A stretch of DNA of 45,711 nt from DATGLE01 sp035294325 (GCA_035294325.1 DATGLE010000110.1:1-45711); one strand, 5' to 3'. Positions 30,703 through 39,911 are shown, numbered from the stretch's first letter. Notes: a model not told the origin generated them from the sequence alone. Numbers and translations are program-made.

Positions 30703-33192
30703 TTACAATTTCACGAGGCCCAGGACGCGCCCATTGATAAGCGGCACACCTTTGCGCGCACGGGGAAGCATCTTGAGGTCTGAGGCTCTGATAGCCAGGG
30801 CTTGCTCACCCTTCTCGCCGTTCTCGCCGAACCAGATCACCAGGAGCGAATCATTCTCCTCGACCAGCGTCGTCAGCAGCACGCGATCCCCGCTGAGCAA
30901 TTCAGTCGTCACCACGCCGCCGGTAGCACGCCCTTTCGGCGGATACTGGTTCAACGGAACCTTCTTGATCGTGCCGCGCTCCGTTACCACCAGCACACTT
31001 ATCAGCCCATCGGCCTCGCTCTGCTCTCGATCCAGGTACGAGGCGCTCACTACTGACGCGCCCTGACCCAGCGCCATCGCGGTCACACCCTGACCGACCC
31101 GGCCCTGCGCGCGCAGGTTCTCGTCACTGAAGCGTAATGTTTGCGCGTTATCGCTCGTCACAAAGTACTCGCCCTGGCCGCGCGAGAGCAACGCCGCGAC
31201 CACGCTATCGCCATCGGCCAGCTTCATATCCAGCAGGCCATCCACATCCGCCGTCCTGTACTCGCTTAATGGCGACTTCTTCACCTTGCCCAGCCTGCTG
31301 AAGCAGACGAGATAGCGGTCATCGTCATACGACTCGACGGGCAAGACCGCGACGACCTCCTCGCCGGGCGCCAGTTCTAACAACCTGCGCAGCGGCTCGC
31401 CCCGGCTTGAACGCGTTCCGGTGGGAATGCGGTGCGTAGCGATCTGGAAGACGCGGCCCGTCGTGCAGACGCAGAGCAGGTAATCCTGCGAGGTAGTGGC
31501 AACGACCTGGCGCAACTGCTCGTCGCCGCGCACCGGCGCATACAGCGCCGCGCTGCCCTTCCCCTTCGCCTCAAACACATTGGCCGGCAGCGCTTTGACA
31601 GTGCCCGAGCGTGTAAAGGCGACAACCAGCGGCTCGCGCTCGTGCAGGCTGGCGACCTCCTCAATTGGCGCGTGGATCTCGCCATCGGCATCGATGGTTG
31701 TGCGCCGCTCGTCGGCGAATTGCTTGATGAGTTGCTGCATCTCCTTTTTAAGCAGGGCAATCAGCGCTTTACGATCCGATAGCAGGCGCTCCAGCTCGCT
31801 GATGCGCGCTTGCAGTTCTTCCTTCTCCTGCGCGTACTTGCCCGCATCGAGACGCGTCACCTGCGCCAGAGTCATCGAAGCGATTACCTCCGATTGAATG
31901 GGCGTCAGCTTATACTTCGCCTCGATCTCTTTGCGCGCGGCAGCGCGATCCTCTGCCCGCTGGAAGATCTTCACGATCTGGTCGGCGTGCGCGGCTCCGA
32001 CGATCAGCCCTTCGACGACATGCAGCCGCTCGCGCGCCTTGCGTAGATCGAACTCGGAGCGGCGGGTGAGCACATCGACCTGGTGCGCATTCCAGTAGTT
32101 GAGCAATTCGAGCAGGCCCACCTGCTTTGGCTGCCGCGCGGCCTGCATCGGCGAGCCGAAGAGAAAGACCATCTGGAAAGAGAGTGCCACCTGGAGATCG
32201 GTCTCCTTGAAAAGCTGGGAGAGGGCCTGTCCGGCATCGGCGTCGCGGCGCAGATCCAGCACGATGCGCAACCCTTTCTCGGTATCGCTCTCATCGCGCA
32301 GATCGGGCATCAGCCCCTCCAGCTTGCGCGCATTGATAGCCTTCACAATCGAAGCCTTGACCTTATCCCTGCCAATGGGAGGGATCTGCGTGATGACCAG
32401 CGAGCGGCTGCGCGGCGTCTCCTCCAGGCGCACTTCGGCGCGCACGATGATGCGCCCCTTGCCCGTCGTGAAGTAGTCCTTGATGCCATCGAGGCCGACG
32501 ATGCGGCCCCCCTGGGGAAAATCCGGTCCCTGAATATAGCCCATCAACTGCTCGACGCTCATATTGGGATGATCGAGCAGAGCAATGCAGGCGCGCATGA
32601 CCTCGCCCAGATTGTGCGGCGGAATGTTGGTCGAGAGGCCAACGGCGATGCCGCTGGAAGGATTGACGATGGGCGGAATACGCCCCGGCAGGTAATCAGG
32701 TTCCAGCACCTTCGGATCCTGCTTGTAGGTAGGATGCAGCGGCACCGTATCGCGCTCCATGTCGGCCATCAGCGCCTCGGCCAGTGGCGAGAGGCGCATC
32801 TCGGTATAGCGATAGGCTGCTGGCGCATCGCCATCCTCGCTGCCCATGTTGCCCTGCCCCTCGATGAGCGGATAGCGCATCGTGAAGGGCTGGGCCATAC
32901 GCACCGCAGCGTCGTAGACCGAGACATCACCGTGCGGGTGATAGCTGCCCAGAATCAGACCGACCACCTCGGCGCTCTTGACCGTCGGGCGACTGGAAAG
33001 ATAGCGCGCATCTCGCATACCGGCCAGGATACGGCGCTGCACCGGCTTGAGACCATCGCGCGCGTCGGGCAGGGCGCGGTCTGTCACCACCGAGAGGCCA
33101 TACGTCGCAAATGCCCGCGACATGATGACCGCGAAATCTTCTTGAACGATGCCGGTTTCTTCTTCCACAGTATTCTCAGTTGTACGAGCCAT
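30703..33192 (-). CDS. Type IIA DNA topoisomerase subunit A (GyrA/ParC)
   Basis: 829 residues. The winged-helix region has DGLKPVQRRILAGM and GSYHPHGDVSVYDAAVRMAQ, and the catalytic tyrosine is Tyr129 in AAYRYTEMRL. PDYLPGRIPPIVNPSSGIAVGLSTNIPP follows, then the coiled-coil tower and a C-terminal beta-pinwheel. The glutamine/glycine-rich GyrA box (QRRGGKG type) is not visible, which favours topoisomerase IV-like decatenation over gyrase, but this needs a tree. Val90 stands where E. coli GyrA has Ser83, the main quinolone contact. Its ATG directly follows the stop codon of the B subunit. Confidence 0.93.
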   Translation of the reverse strand: MARTTENTVEEETGIVQEDFAVIMSRAFATYGLSVVTDRALPDARDGLKPVQRRILAGMRDARYLSSRPTVKSAEVVGLILGSYHPHGDVSVYDAAVRMAQPFTMRYPLIEGQGNMGSEDGDAPAAYRYTEMRLSPLAEALMADMERDTVPLHPTYKQDPKVLEPDYLPGRIPPIVNPSSGIAVGLSTNIPPHNLGEVMRACIALLDHPNMSVEQLMGYIQGPDFPQGGRIVGLDGIKDYFTTGKGRIIVRAEVRLEETPRSRSLVITQIPPIGRDKVKASIVKAINARKLEGLMPDLRDESDTEKGLRIVLDLRRDADAGQALSQLFKETDLQVALSFQMVFLFGSPMQAARQPKQVGLLELLNYWNAHQVDVLTRRSEFDLRKARERLHVVEGLIVGAAHADQIVKIFQRAEDRAAARKEIEAKYKLTPIQSEVIASMTLAQVTRLDAGKYAQEKEELQARISELERLLSDRKALIALLKKEMQQLIKQFADERRTTIDADGEIHAPIEEVASLHEREPLVVAFTRSGTVKALPANVFEAKGKGSAALYAPVRGDEQLRQVVATTSQDYLLCVCTTGRVFQIATHRIPTGTRSSRGEPLRRLLELAPGEEVVAVLPVESYDDDRYLVCFSRLGKVKKSPLSEYRTADVDGLLDMKLADGDSVVAALLSRGQGEYFVTSDNAQTLRFSDENLRAQGRVGQGVTAMALGQGASVVSASYLDREQSEADGLISVLVVTERGTIKKVPLNQYPPKGRATGGVVTTELLSGDRVLLTTLVEENDSLLVIWFGENGEKGEQALAIRASDLKMLPRARKGVPLINGRVLGLVKL

Positions 33193-35289
33193 TTAGATAT
33201 CCAGTTCCTTGATCTTCTTCGAATGTTCGGCCAGGAAGGTGCGGCGCATCTCGGCGTTCCTGTCCTCCATCAATTCGGCCACCAGCTTCGCAGCCAGTAC
33301 GGCATCCTCCATTGTCACGCGCTTGAGCACGCGCCGGGCGGGATCGAACATCGTATCGCGCAGTTCCTTCGGATTCATCTCACCCAGACCCTTGAAGCGC
33401 TTATACTCCAATCCCTGAGCGTCGGGGTGCGCAGCGATGAATTGCATACGCGCCTCATCGTCCAGCAGCCAGATCGCCTTCCCTTTGTATTTGACCGAGT
33501 AGAGCGGCGGACAGGCGATATAGATATGACCATGCTCGATCAGTTCGCTGAACTCCTGGTGAAAGAGGGTGAGCAGCAGGCATTGGATATGCAGGCCGTC
33601 CACGTCGGCATCCGTCGCGATAATTACGCGGCTGAACTTGAGCCGGCTGAGATCGAAGGTATCGCGCGTCCCCGTGCCCAGTACATTGATGATCGTGCGG
33701 ATCTCTTCATTCTCGACGATGCTTTTCAGATCGGCCTTAGCGACGTTGAGCGGCTTGCCTTTCAGCTTGAGCACGGCCTGAAATTCGGAGAAGCGCCCCT
33801 GTCCAGCGCTGCCCCCGGCGGAATCACCCTCGACGATGAAGAGTTCGGCGCGCGAGGGATCATTCGTATTACAGCGCAGGAACTTCTTCGAGAGGGTAGT
33901 ATCGATCAGTTCGCCGTTCTTTTTGTTGCCGGCACGCGCCAGTTCCTCCACCAGTTGCGCCTCATTGCGCGCCTTCTGCATCTGGAGGATCTTCTTGAGC
34001 CATTCTTTGCCAGCGCTGCTATTGCTGTCAAACCAGTCCTTCAGCCCCTCGTCGACAACCGAGCGAACAATGCCCTCTACAGGCGCATTGTTCAGGCGAT
34101 CTTTTGTCTGCCCCTGGAACTGCGGGTTGGTCAGCTTGACCGAGATCACCACGTTTAAGCCCTGCTGGATCACCTCCGGCTTGAAACCCTCTTTCTCGCG
34201 GCTCTTGATAATATTCCACTTGAGGGCATAATCGTTCACAACCTTCGTCAGCGCGGCCTTGAAGCCGGTTTCATGCACGCCGCCATCGCGTGTGCGCACG
34301 GCATTCGCGAAGCTATACATGGAGATTTTGTAGCCCGTCGTCGGCTGAAGCGCAACCTCCACGCTGACGCCATCCTTCTCCTTGACAATGCCAATGACAT
34401 GCTTGAAAAGGGGCGCGCTGGTGCTCGTCGCAAGATCGCGCACGTAGTCGGGCAGGCCATCGCGCGAATAAAAGGTACGCTTGATCTCCCGCTCCTCGGC
34501 GTCGTCCCATGCCTCCAGGTGGAAGGAGACGCCGCGATTGAGATAGGCAGCCGCCTTCAAACGGCTCTCCAGCGCCTCCAGCGAATAGTAGGCGTCTGGA
34601 TCGAAGACCGAGCGATCATAGAGCCAGCGTAACTGCGTACCGTGCAGCCCGGGATCGCAGGGTGCGACTCTGTACGGCATGGCCGTGCCCCGGCTGAATG
34701 TCTGTGTAAACTCCTGTCCATCCTTCCAGATGGTCAATTCCAGCTTCTCCGAGAGCGCGTTGATAACCGTAGCGCCCACGCCATGCAGGCCGCCCGCCGT
34801 CTTGTAGGCTCCCTCGGCGAACTTGCCGCCAGAATGCGGGACCGTCAGGATGACCGTTGCCGCAGGCTGGTAATCGCCCTGATAAAGCATCGGATCAAAC
34901 GGCATGCCCCGCCCCTCATCGCGCACCGTGACTACGCCCTCGCGGTCAATGCTGACCCATATATGCTTGCCGAAGCCGGCCACCGCCTCGTCTACGGCAT
35001 TATCAAGCGCCTCCCAGATGAGATGCATCAGGCCGGATGTAGACGTTGAGCCGATGTACATGCCCGGGCGATGCCGAATGGCAGCGATGCCCTCCAGCAC
35101 CTGGATATCGGCGGCTGAATAGCCTGCTTTTTTTCTCGTATGCGTTCGTGCAGCCGGAACCGCCTGTGTGTGAGCCAGCGTCGCGGCTTTGTGATCGTCG
35201 GTTTCTCGCGCAGCGAAAAGTGAAAGCTGCCCCTGTGCGGTAGCCGGCTCATCTTGCAGAGGAGAAACTGCTTTGGGGGAACGAGACAT
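33193..35289 (-). CDS. Type IIA DNA topoisomerase subunit B (GyrB/ParE)
   Basis: 698 residues from the ATG at 35289. A 50-residue variable N-tail precedes the GHKL ATPase: VLEGIAAIRHRPGMYIGSTS, EALDNAVDEAVAG, VRDEGRGMPFD, TAGGLHGVGATVINALS. The transducer has the QTKDRLNN lysine loop. The TOPRIM part has ELFIVEGDSAGGSA, ATDADVDGLHIQ and KGLGEMNPKELRDTMFDP. It forms an A2B2 enzyme with the next gene. In EGDSAGGSAKQGR-type sequences the Lys is usual; here it is Gly (SAGQGR). Length is that of ParE or the short GyrB. Confidence 0.94.
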   Translation of the reverse strand: MSRSPKAVSPLQDEPATAQGQLSLFAARETDDHKAATLAHTQAVPAARTHTRKKAGYSAADIQVLEGIAAIRHRPGMYIGSTSTSGLMHLIWEALDNAVDEAVAGFGKHIWVSIDREGVVTVRDEGRGMPFDPMLYQGDYQPAATVILTVPHSGGKFAEGAYKTAGGLHGVGATVINALSEKLELTIWKDGQEFTQTFSRGTAMPYRVAPCDPGLHGTQLRWLYDRSVFDPDAYYSLEALESRLKAAAYLNRGVSFHLEAWDDAEEREIKRTFYSRDGLPDYVRDLATSTSAPLFKHVIGIVKEKDGVSVEVALQPTTGYKISMYSFANAVRTRDGGVHETGFKAALTKVVNDYALKWNIIKSREKEGFKPEVIQQGLNVVISVKLTNPQFQGQTKDRLNNAPVEGIVRSVVDEGLKDWFDSNSSAGKEWLKKILQMQKARNEAQLVEELARAGNKKNGELIDTTLSKKFLRCNTNDPSRAELFIVEGDSAGGSAGQGRFSEFQAVLKLKGKPLNVAKADLKSIVENEEIRTIINVLGTGTRDTFDLSRLKFSRVIIATDADVDGLHIQCLLLTLFHQEFSELIEHGHIYIACPPLYSVKYKGKAIWLLDDEARMQFIAAHPDAQGLEYKRFKGLGEMNPKELRDTMFDPARRVLKRVTMEDAVLAAKLVAELMEDRNAEMRRTFLAEHSKKIKELDI

Positions 35290-35328
35290 CAAACCCTATA
35301 CCTCTTTCAGAATGCTTCTTGCTTTCTC

Positions 35329-35357
35329 AGGATACAGCCTGGGGCCTGGAAAGTCAA
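35329..35357 (-). promoter_or_regulatory. Promoter of the topoisomerase operon
   Basis: On the minus strand TTGACT (35357-35352), 17 nt, TATCCT (35334-35329), about 40 nt upstream of the start codon. Confidence 0.7.
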
Positions 35358-35802
35358 GAGATTTTGGACCAAAAGTTCTAATTTTTTACTTTCATCCGCT
35401 GAGAACACTGCGCTTTCTCACTCTATTCCTCCCTACCGCCATGTATTTATTCTTTGCGGGGCTTATTTTTCCGTACATGCAGGTCCAGCAGACCGCAAGA
35501 CTTACACAAAGCGTTAGCTAGCCAGACAGTACCAGCAACGAGAGATTCTTCCTTCTAAATGCATACATGATAGAGAAAGAATTTTCAGCAATCTTCATTA
35601 TATGGATGCTCCGAAAGGAATCTAACATTCACGCTCATCGTCTCTTTACCGTAAGTTTACAAACTTTTTCTATTCTCTTTCTATTCACACCATTTGCACC
35701 AGTGCCATTGTAATGTTTTGCAACCTCAATTATAATTATTCGTAATTGTTATATACTCTCGTTGATGAGGTTCATTCCTGATAGGAAGGATGCCATCAAG
35801 GT
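35358..35802. other. AT-rich non-coding region before the XRE-TPR gene
   Basis: No gene is supported; a short open frame to 35517 has no ribosome site. At 35499-35516 is GACTTACACAAAGCGTTAG, a diverged copy of the block found beside inverted repeats A and B. From about 35560 the sequence is very AT-rich and includes TATACT (35752-35757) and AATTA-TTCG-TAATT (35734-35747), probably the promoter region of the next gene. Confidence 0.55.
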
Positions 35803-37170
35803 ATGCCCCGTCCATCTAAACGTATCTCTCCAGAGACCCTGGGAGGACGCATCAGAGCAGCACGCGAACGGCTTCGGCTCTCACTGGCTGAGGTCGCCAG
35901 CGGCCATTATAGCACAAGCCTTCTCTCGCAAATAGAGCGGAATAAGGTCGAACCTTCAGAGGAGAGTTTACGTTTTTTAGCCGAACGTCTCCAATTATGT
36001 TTTGAAGAGTTGAGCCGCCTGGCACAGCAGCAGCGCAGGCTTGGAGCGGAGGACGATCAGGAAGAATTCTATGCCCATTTGCATATCGAGGCATATCAGC
36101 TGCTTGCCAGTAAAAACACCTGCCAGGCTATCAAACTGCTGAAAGATGTGCATTTTTCGCGCGTACCCCCCGCGTTACGCTGGCGCCTGGCGGCGCTGCG
36201 CGGGCAGGCTTACTTCGCCAAACGCAAATTTCTGCAAGCGCAACAGGATTTTATGTACGCAGCGAGTGAGCAGCCGGCGCCCAATACTTTGCCCGCCGAT
36301 CAGGAGCTTGAAGCGCTGCTGCTGCATCTCCACTACGCGGGCGCGCTCGGCGAGCTGCAACGGTTTGAGGATGCTCAGAAAGAATATGACATTACGCTCC
36401 AGATGGTGAATGCTCAGACGCCTTTCGGCTACGTCGCCGAGGCGCACTGGGGCAATGCACGCATCGCCTTTATACAGGCACGGAAAATGCAGCCGAAAGT
36501 GCAGGCAGGGGAATGCCAGCAAAAATATAGAGAGAGCATCTTGCGCACGGCATTAGAACACGCCGAGAACGCACGCTTCCTTTATCGGTCCATCGGCCAG
36601 CAGCTCCGCGCAGCCGCCGTAACGTGCCAGATCGCACTGATCGAACGAGAACTGGGAGCAGTGGGAAAAGCGCGCGACTATCTGCAAGAGGTGCTGACCT
36701 CCTGGTCGTATATGCTCGATGAACCAGCAGCGGCCACTCCGGAGCAGCAGCGGGAGCAGCGGGAGGGGGCGAACGCGGTCTCGATTGCCGCCCGCGTTCT
36801 GGCCCTCATTGAGCTTGAGGCCGGTAACTATCATACGGCCTTTGCCTACGCGCAGCAGGCATTAGAGGCGGGCAAACGCAGCTACAAGCTCAGGCGCGCC
36901 GAAGCTTACAGTATCCTGGGTCGTATCCTTGAAGCCATGCAACCAAGCAGCCCGGCCGCCGAGGAAGCCTTTCGCCTCGCTACACAAGAACTGGCGGATA
37001 CTGATCGCATTCCGGCCCGTATCGACGCTCATCTCCGTTTAGGGAGCTATCTCATCAAGATCGGGAAAACAGCGGAGGGCGAGGAGGAACTGGAGCAGGC
37101 GCACTTTCTTTCGGAGCTGGTCTCGGCCAGCAGCTCCGGCCCCCCGGAGGAAGATAGTATCCTCGCGTAA
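35803..37170 (+). CDS. XRE-family regulator with TPR-like C-terminal domain
   Basis: 455 residues. Residues 12-70 are a Cro/C1 HTH (LGGRIRAARERLRLSLAEVA, SLLSQIERNKVEPSEESLRF, LAERLQLCFEELSRL). The rest is a superhelix of TPR-like helix pairs (ALRGQAYFAKRKFLQAQQDF, HYAGALGELQRFEDAQKEYD, IALIERELGAVGKARDYLQE, AEAYSILGRILEAMQPSSPA). This plan recalls RRNPP peptide sensors and the many XRE-TPR regulators of Chloroflexota and Actinobacteria. No small signal-peptide gene is seen next to it. A possible role in sensing or in protein-protein control of transcription is inferred. Confidence 0.85.
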   Translation: MPRPSKRISPETLGGRIRAARERLRLSLAEVASGHYSTSLLSQIERNKVEPSEESLRFLAERLQLCFEELSRLAQQQRRLGAEDDQEEFYAHLHIEAYQLLASKNTCQAIKLLKDVHFSRVPPALRWRLAALRGQAYFAKRKFLQAQQDFMYAASEQPAPNTLPADQELEALLLHLHYAGALGELQRFEDAQKEYDITLQMVNAQTPFGYVAEAHWGNARIAFIQARKMQPKVQAGECQQKYRESILRTALEHAENARFLYRSIGQQLRAAAVTCQIALIERELGAVGKARDYLQEVLTSWSYMLDEPAAATPEQQREQREGANAVSIAARVLALIELEAGNYHTAFAYAQQALEAGKRSYKLRRAEAYSILGRILEAMQPSSPAAEEAFRLATQELADTDRIPARIDAHLRLGSYLIKIGKTAEGEEELEQAHFLSELVSASSSGPPEEDSILA

Positions 37171-37264
37171 GTGTTATACTCTATACAGTATCCTTAAAGC
37201 GAGGCGAAGATAACAAATCTGACAAACACCCTTTCATCGTCACGGGAGGGGGAGCGGATACACA

Positions 37265-38023
37265 ATGACAAAACCAGTTACCGGTCAATACGAGTGCATG
37301 CATCGTTCTGGCGTGGGGCTTGACTACTTCACGTCGCGTGTTGACCGCCTTACACTGTACCCCAATGGGCGCTTCATCCTGATCGTGCAGGATCGCAGCC
37401 GTATCGCCGGAGCCGCGCAATCGTTCATGAGCGGCCAGCAGGTCACAGCGCAGCCAGGTGAGACACGGCGCGAAGGCAATTACCGGTATCAGGATAGGAG
37501 CTTTACGCTTTTCTTCGATGATGGCACGCAGGAACAGGGGCAGATTGCATGGAATGGCGAAGGCATACAGATAGGGCAGAACTTCTTTAACAAGGTCTCC
37601 GACTCAACGCTGCTCCCGCCCACGCACCGCTTGCAAAAGGACATGGACGACATCGCCAAAGGGCTAAAGATCGCCGGGACGATTGGCGGTATGGCGCTCA
37701 AGGCCGCGAAGACCGTTCAGGAGACCATTCAGGCGGTACAGGGGCAGGGGCCGGCTCAACGCCAGGCTCCTCCTTATGGGGCGCCACAGCAGGCAGCGCC
37801 GCCATATCCACGGGGTGCCCCGCCGCGCCCGGTGCAACCTGGACCGGCCCAACCGCCGCAGGCCACACCCGCCCCCCCGCCGGCAGGCGCACAGTCTCCG
37901 CGGAATCCGGAACCGCAGCCACCTCCGCCGGGCTATGTGGAGGCAATTTTCTGCGATCAATGTGGAGCGCGCTGCCGTCCGGGCAAGCGTTTCTGCAACA
38001 ACTGCGGCGCGCCTCTCACCTAG
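37265..38023 (+). CDS. Protein with C-terminal zinc ribbon and Pro-rich linker
   Basis: 252 residues. Residues 1-115 are beta-rich (YECMHRSGVGLDYFTSRVDR, GRFILIVQDRSRI, GNYRYQDRSFTLFFDDGTQE) and probably form a small barrel. A short Gly/Ala helix follows (IAGTIGGMALKAAKTVQETI), then about 70 residues of Pro/Gln/Ala linker. It ends with a zinc ribbon FCDQCGARCRPGKRFCNNCG (two CxxC pairs). No signal peptide. A ribosome site GGAG lies 10 nt upstream. The function is unknown; the ribbon suggests an adaptor role. It converges with the J-domain gene, 4 nt apart. Confidence 0.78.
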   Translation: MTKPVTGQYECMHRSGVGLDYFTSRVDRLTLYPNGRFILIVQDRSRIAGAAQSFMSGQQVTAQPGETRREGNYRYQDRSFTLFFDDGTQEQGQIAWNGEGIQIGQNFFNKVSDSTLLPPTHRLQKDMDDIAKGLKIAGTIGGMALKAAKTVQETIQAVQGQGPAQRQAPPYGAPQQAAPPYPRGAPPRPVQPGPAQPPQATPAPPPAGAQSPRNPEPQPPPPGYVEAIFCDQCGARCRPGKRFCNNCGAPLT

Positions 38024-38027
38024 CGCC

Positions 38028-38327
38028 CTACAATGATGGCCGCTTCGTTGCTTGCTCTCGCATTAACAACTCGTAAGCTGCAATGATACGCTGCATCTGA
38101 CGCTGATCGCCTCCACGATCAGGATGATAGCGCTTCGCCAGCAAGCGATAGCGCCGCTTGATCTGCTGCGCAGTTGCATTCGACGGCAGACCAAGCACGG
38201 ACAATGCTTGCTGGCGCTGCATAAAGGAGCGGGCAGGATTGGCGCTGCTGCGCCAGATTGTGCGCGCTCCTATGCGCAGAGCGGCCCATAGCAGCGCGGC
38301 GAACGATTTTGGAGGTTGTGAAGCCAT
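38028..38327 (-). CDS. Short J-domain protein
   Basis: 99 residues; AGGAA lies a few nt before the ATG. Residues about 38-92 are a J domain: ALSVLGLPSNATAQQIKRRY, RLLAKRYHPDRGGDQRQMQR, IIAAYELL, with the HPD motif that stimulates the Hsp70 ATPase. No G/F region, zinc-finger or substrate domain follows, so it is a type III co-chaperone. The N-terminal 35 residues are amphipathic with a Trp/Leu-rich helix, perhaps a membrane or partner contact. The divergent neighbour encodes a membrane protein. Confidence 0.85.
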   Translation of the reverse strand: MASQPPKSFAALLWAALRIGARTIWRSSANPARSFMQRQQALSVLGLPSNATAQQIKRRYRLLAKRYHPDRGGDQRQMQRIIAAYELLMREQATKRPSL

Positions 38328-38498
38328 ACTTTCCTGCCTCGACTAATATGATTTTACTCTGTCTCTCTTCTGATATGCTATGCCACAATTCCTTGAAACG
38401 CAATAACCTGCTGGCCCGTGAATTATGCATAAGAGTATGCGTGATTCCCGGCGTCTTCGTTCTCACGCTGAGCGTCGGCGCGGCGGAGCCGTGCCAGA

Positions 38499-38555
38499 GG
38501 GGATAGAGGTGTGAGGCACAGGCGCAGTGCGCCTGTGCCTCACACCTCTATCCCC
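38499..38555. repeat. Long inverted repeat H (27-bp perfect arms, 3-nt loop)
   Basis: Arms 38499-38525 and 38529-38555 are perfect around loop AGT with GCGC next to the loop. The right flank AGGTGAGCGCCGCAGGCAC is the reverse complement of the left block of repeats B, D and E, so this copy is in the opposite orientation. It lies between divergent genes. Confidence 0.93.
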
Positions 38556-38620
38556 AGGTGAGCGCCGCAGGCACTCGCTACTGAAGAGAGATGCACGAAT
38601 ATCTGTAAGGAGATGCGGCA

Positions 38621-39856
38621 ATGGGAAGTGAAACAAAGCTATCAGATGGCGCACTGGAGAAAGTGACTTCTTCAGAAGCGGTACGCACAGTCGAGAAGGA
38701 AGTAAAGCCAGTACAGACATTTGCTCAAAAATTCTCTAACGATTGGGCCATGAGCTTCGCAGGACTCATCGCCTACAGCCTGCTCACAGCGATGCTGCCC
38801 ATCGCTATCGCCCTGGTCGGCATTCTTGGCCTGGTGCTGGGTGGTAATCCGGGCCTCCAGCAGCAGATCATCACGCAAACTATGCACGCCTTTCCGAAGG
38901 CTATCTCAAATCAAAACACGTTACAGCTTGCATCGGCCCAGCTTAGCAAATACGGCGGCTTTCTTGTCGTCATCGCCATCCTGCTGGCCGTCTTCGGCGG
39001 CTCGCGGCTCTTTATTACCCTTGAGGCTTGCCTGGATATCATTTATCGCCTCAGACCGCGCCCGTTCATTCGCCAGAACCTGATGGCCTTCGCCATGTTA
39101 ATCCTGTTCATCGTTCTGATACCGGTTATGGTATTCTCCTCAGCGCTGCCTGCTTTAGTCATAAACTTTCTCCAGAAAACGCCGCTGGCAGGTGTTCCCG
39201 GGGTTGGTTTACTGTTTAGCGTTGGCGGTTTTCTCGGAGGTTTAATCGCCGCTTTCATTCTATTCGAGGCCATCTACTTCGTTGTTCCTAACCAGCATAT
39301 TAGCTGGCGCAATAGCTGGTGCGGGGCACTGATAGCCGCAGTCGCGCTTGACATCTTTCTGCTCATCATCTTCCCATTTTACGTCTCCCGTTTCATGTCG
39401 GGCTATGCCGGTACAGTCGGCTTCGCTGTCATCCTGCTGGTTTTCTTCTACTACTTCGCTGTCATCCTGATACTCGGCGCCGAGGTTAACGCTTTCTTCT
39501 TCGAACACATACGCCCCCTGCCCAACGATCTCGCGACGTTTGTCAGCACAATGGCAGGTAAGTTGAATCGCGATAAGCCCGAGGCAGAGAGCGAATCCCA
39601 CATTGATACCGGCCCCACCGACAGGGCGGACACATCCCATGTCGTGGAGGAGCAGCATAAGAAAGAAGAGATAAAGCAGTCAAATCAACAGAAGCAGTAC
39701 AACCTCGCCTCCAGGCTGCTGGTGCGCGATAAGGGCAAAGCAAAGGCGAAAAAGGAGCAGCCTTCCTCCAGAATCCCAACCATAGTAGGAGTTGTCGCAG
39801 GCTCCATGCTGGCAACGGTCATCGAGTGGGCGCGATTGCGCCAGCAGAGCAAGTAG
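38621..39856 (+). CDS. YihY/virulence factor BrkB family membrane protein
   Basis: 411 residues; AAGGAG lies 8 nt before the ATG. Core of about 270 residues with six spans: DWAMSFAGLIAYSLLTAMLP, GGFLVVIAILLAVFGGSRLF, the family loop around ITLEACLDIIYRLRPRPFIR, then VPNQHISWRNSWCGALIAAV and GFAVILLVFFYYFAVILILG followed by AEVNA. The C-terminal 100 residues are charged and cytoplasmic, with a final hydrophobic stretch. Biochemical function of the family is unsettled; the old RNase BN label is wrong for it. Confidence 0.92.
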   Translation: MGSETKLSDGALEKVTSSEAVRTVEKEVKPVQTFAQKFSNDWAMSFAGLIAYSLLTAMLPIAIALVGILGLVLGGNPGLQQQIITQTMHAFPKAISNQNTLQLASAQLSKYGGFLVVIAILLAVFGGSRLFITLEACLDIIYRLRPRPFIRQNLMAFAMLILFIVLIPVMVFSSALPALVINFLQKTPLAGVPGVGLLFSVGGFLGGLIAAFILFEAIYFVVPNQHISWRNSWCGALIAAVALDIFLLIIFPFYVSRFMSGYAGTVGFAVILLVFFYYFAVILILGAEVNAFFFEHIRPLPNDLATFVSTMAGKLNRDKPEAESESHIDTGPTDRADTSHVVEEQHKKEEIKQSNQQKQYNLASRLLVRDKGKAKAKKEQPSSRIPTIVGVVAGSMLATVIEWARLRQQSK

Positions 39857-39911
39857 CCGCGTTCAGAAGCCTGGGCAGGCAGTTCAGAAGGCAGCGCTGT
39901 TTTCGCACTTC

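Noticed and set aside
32083..34158. 691-codon plus-strand frame opposite the topoisomerase genes
   Set aside because: Fully antisense to two conserved genes with all catalytic motifs; the translation has no domain features.
35254..35517. 87-codon plus-strand frame after the topoisomerase start
   Set aside because: Overlaps the topoisomerase promoter on the other strand and lacks a ribosome site and protein features.
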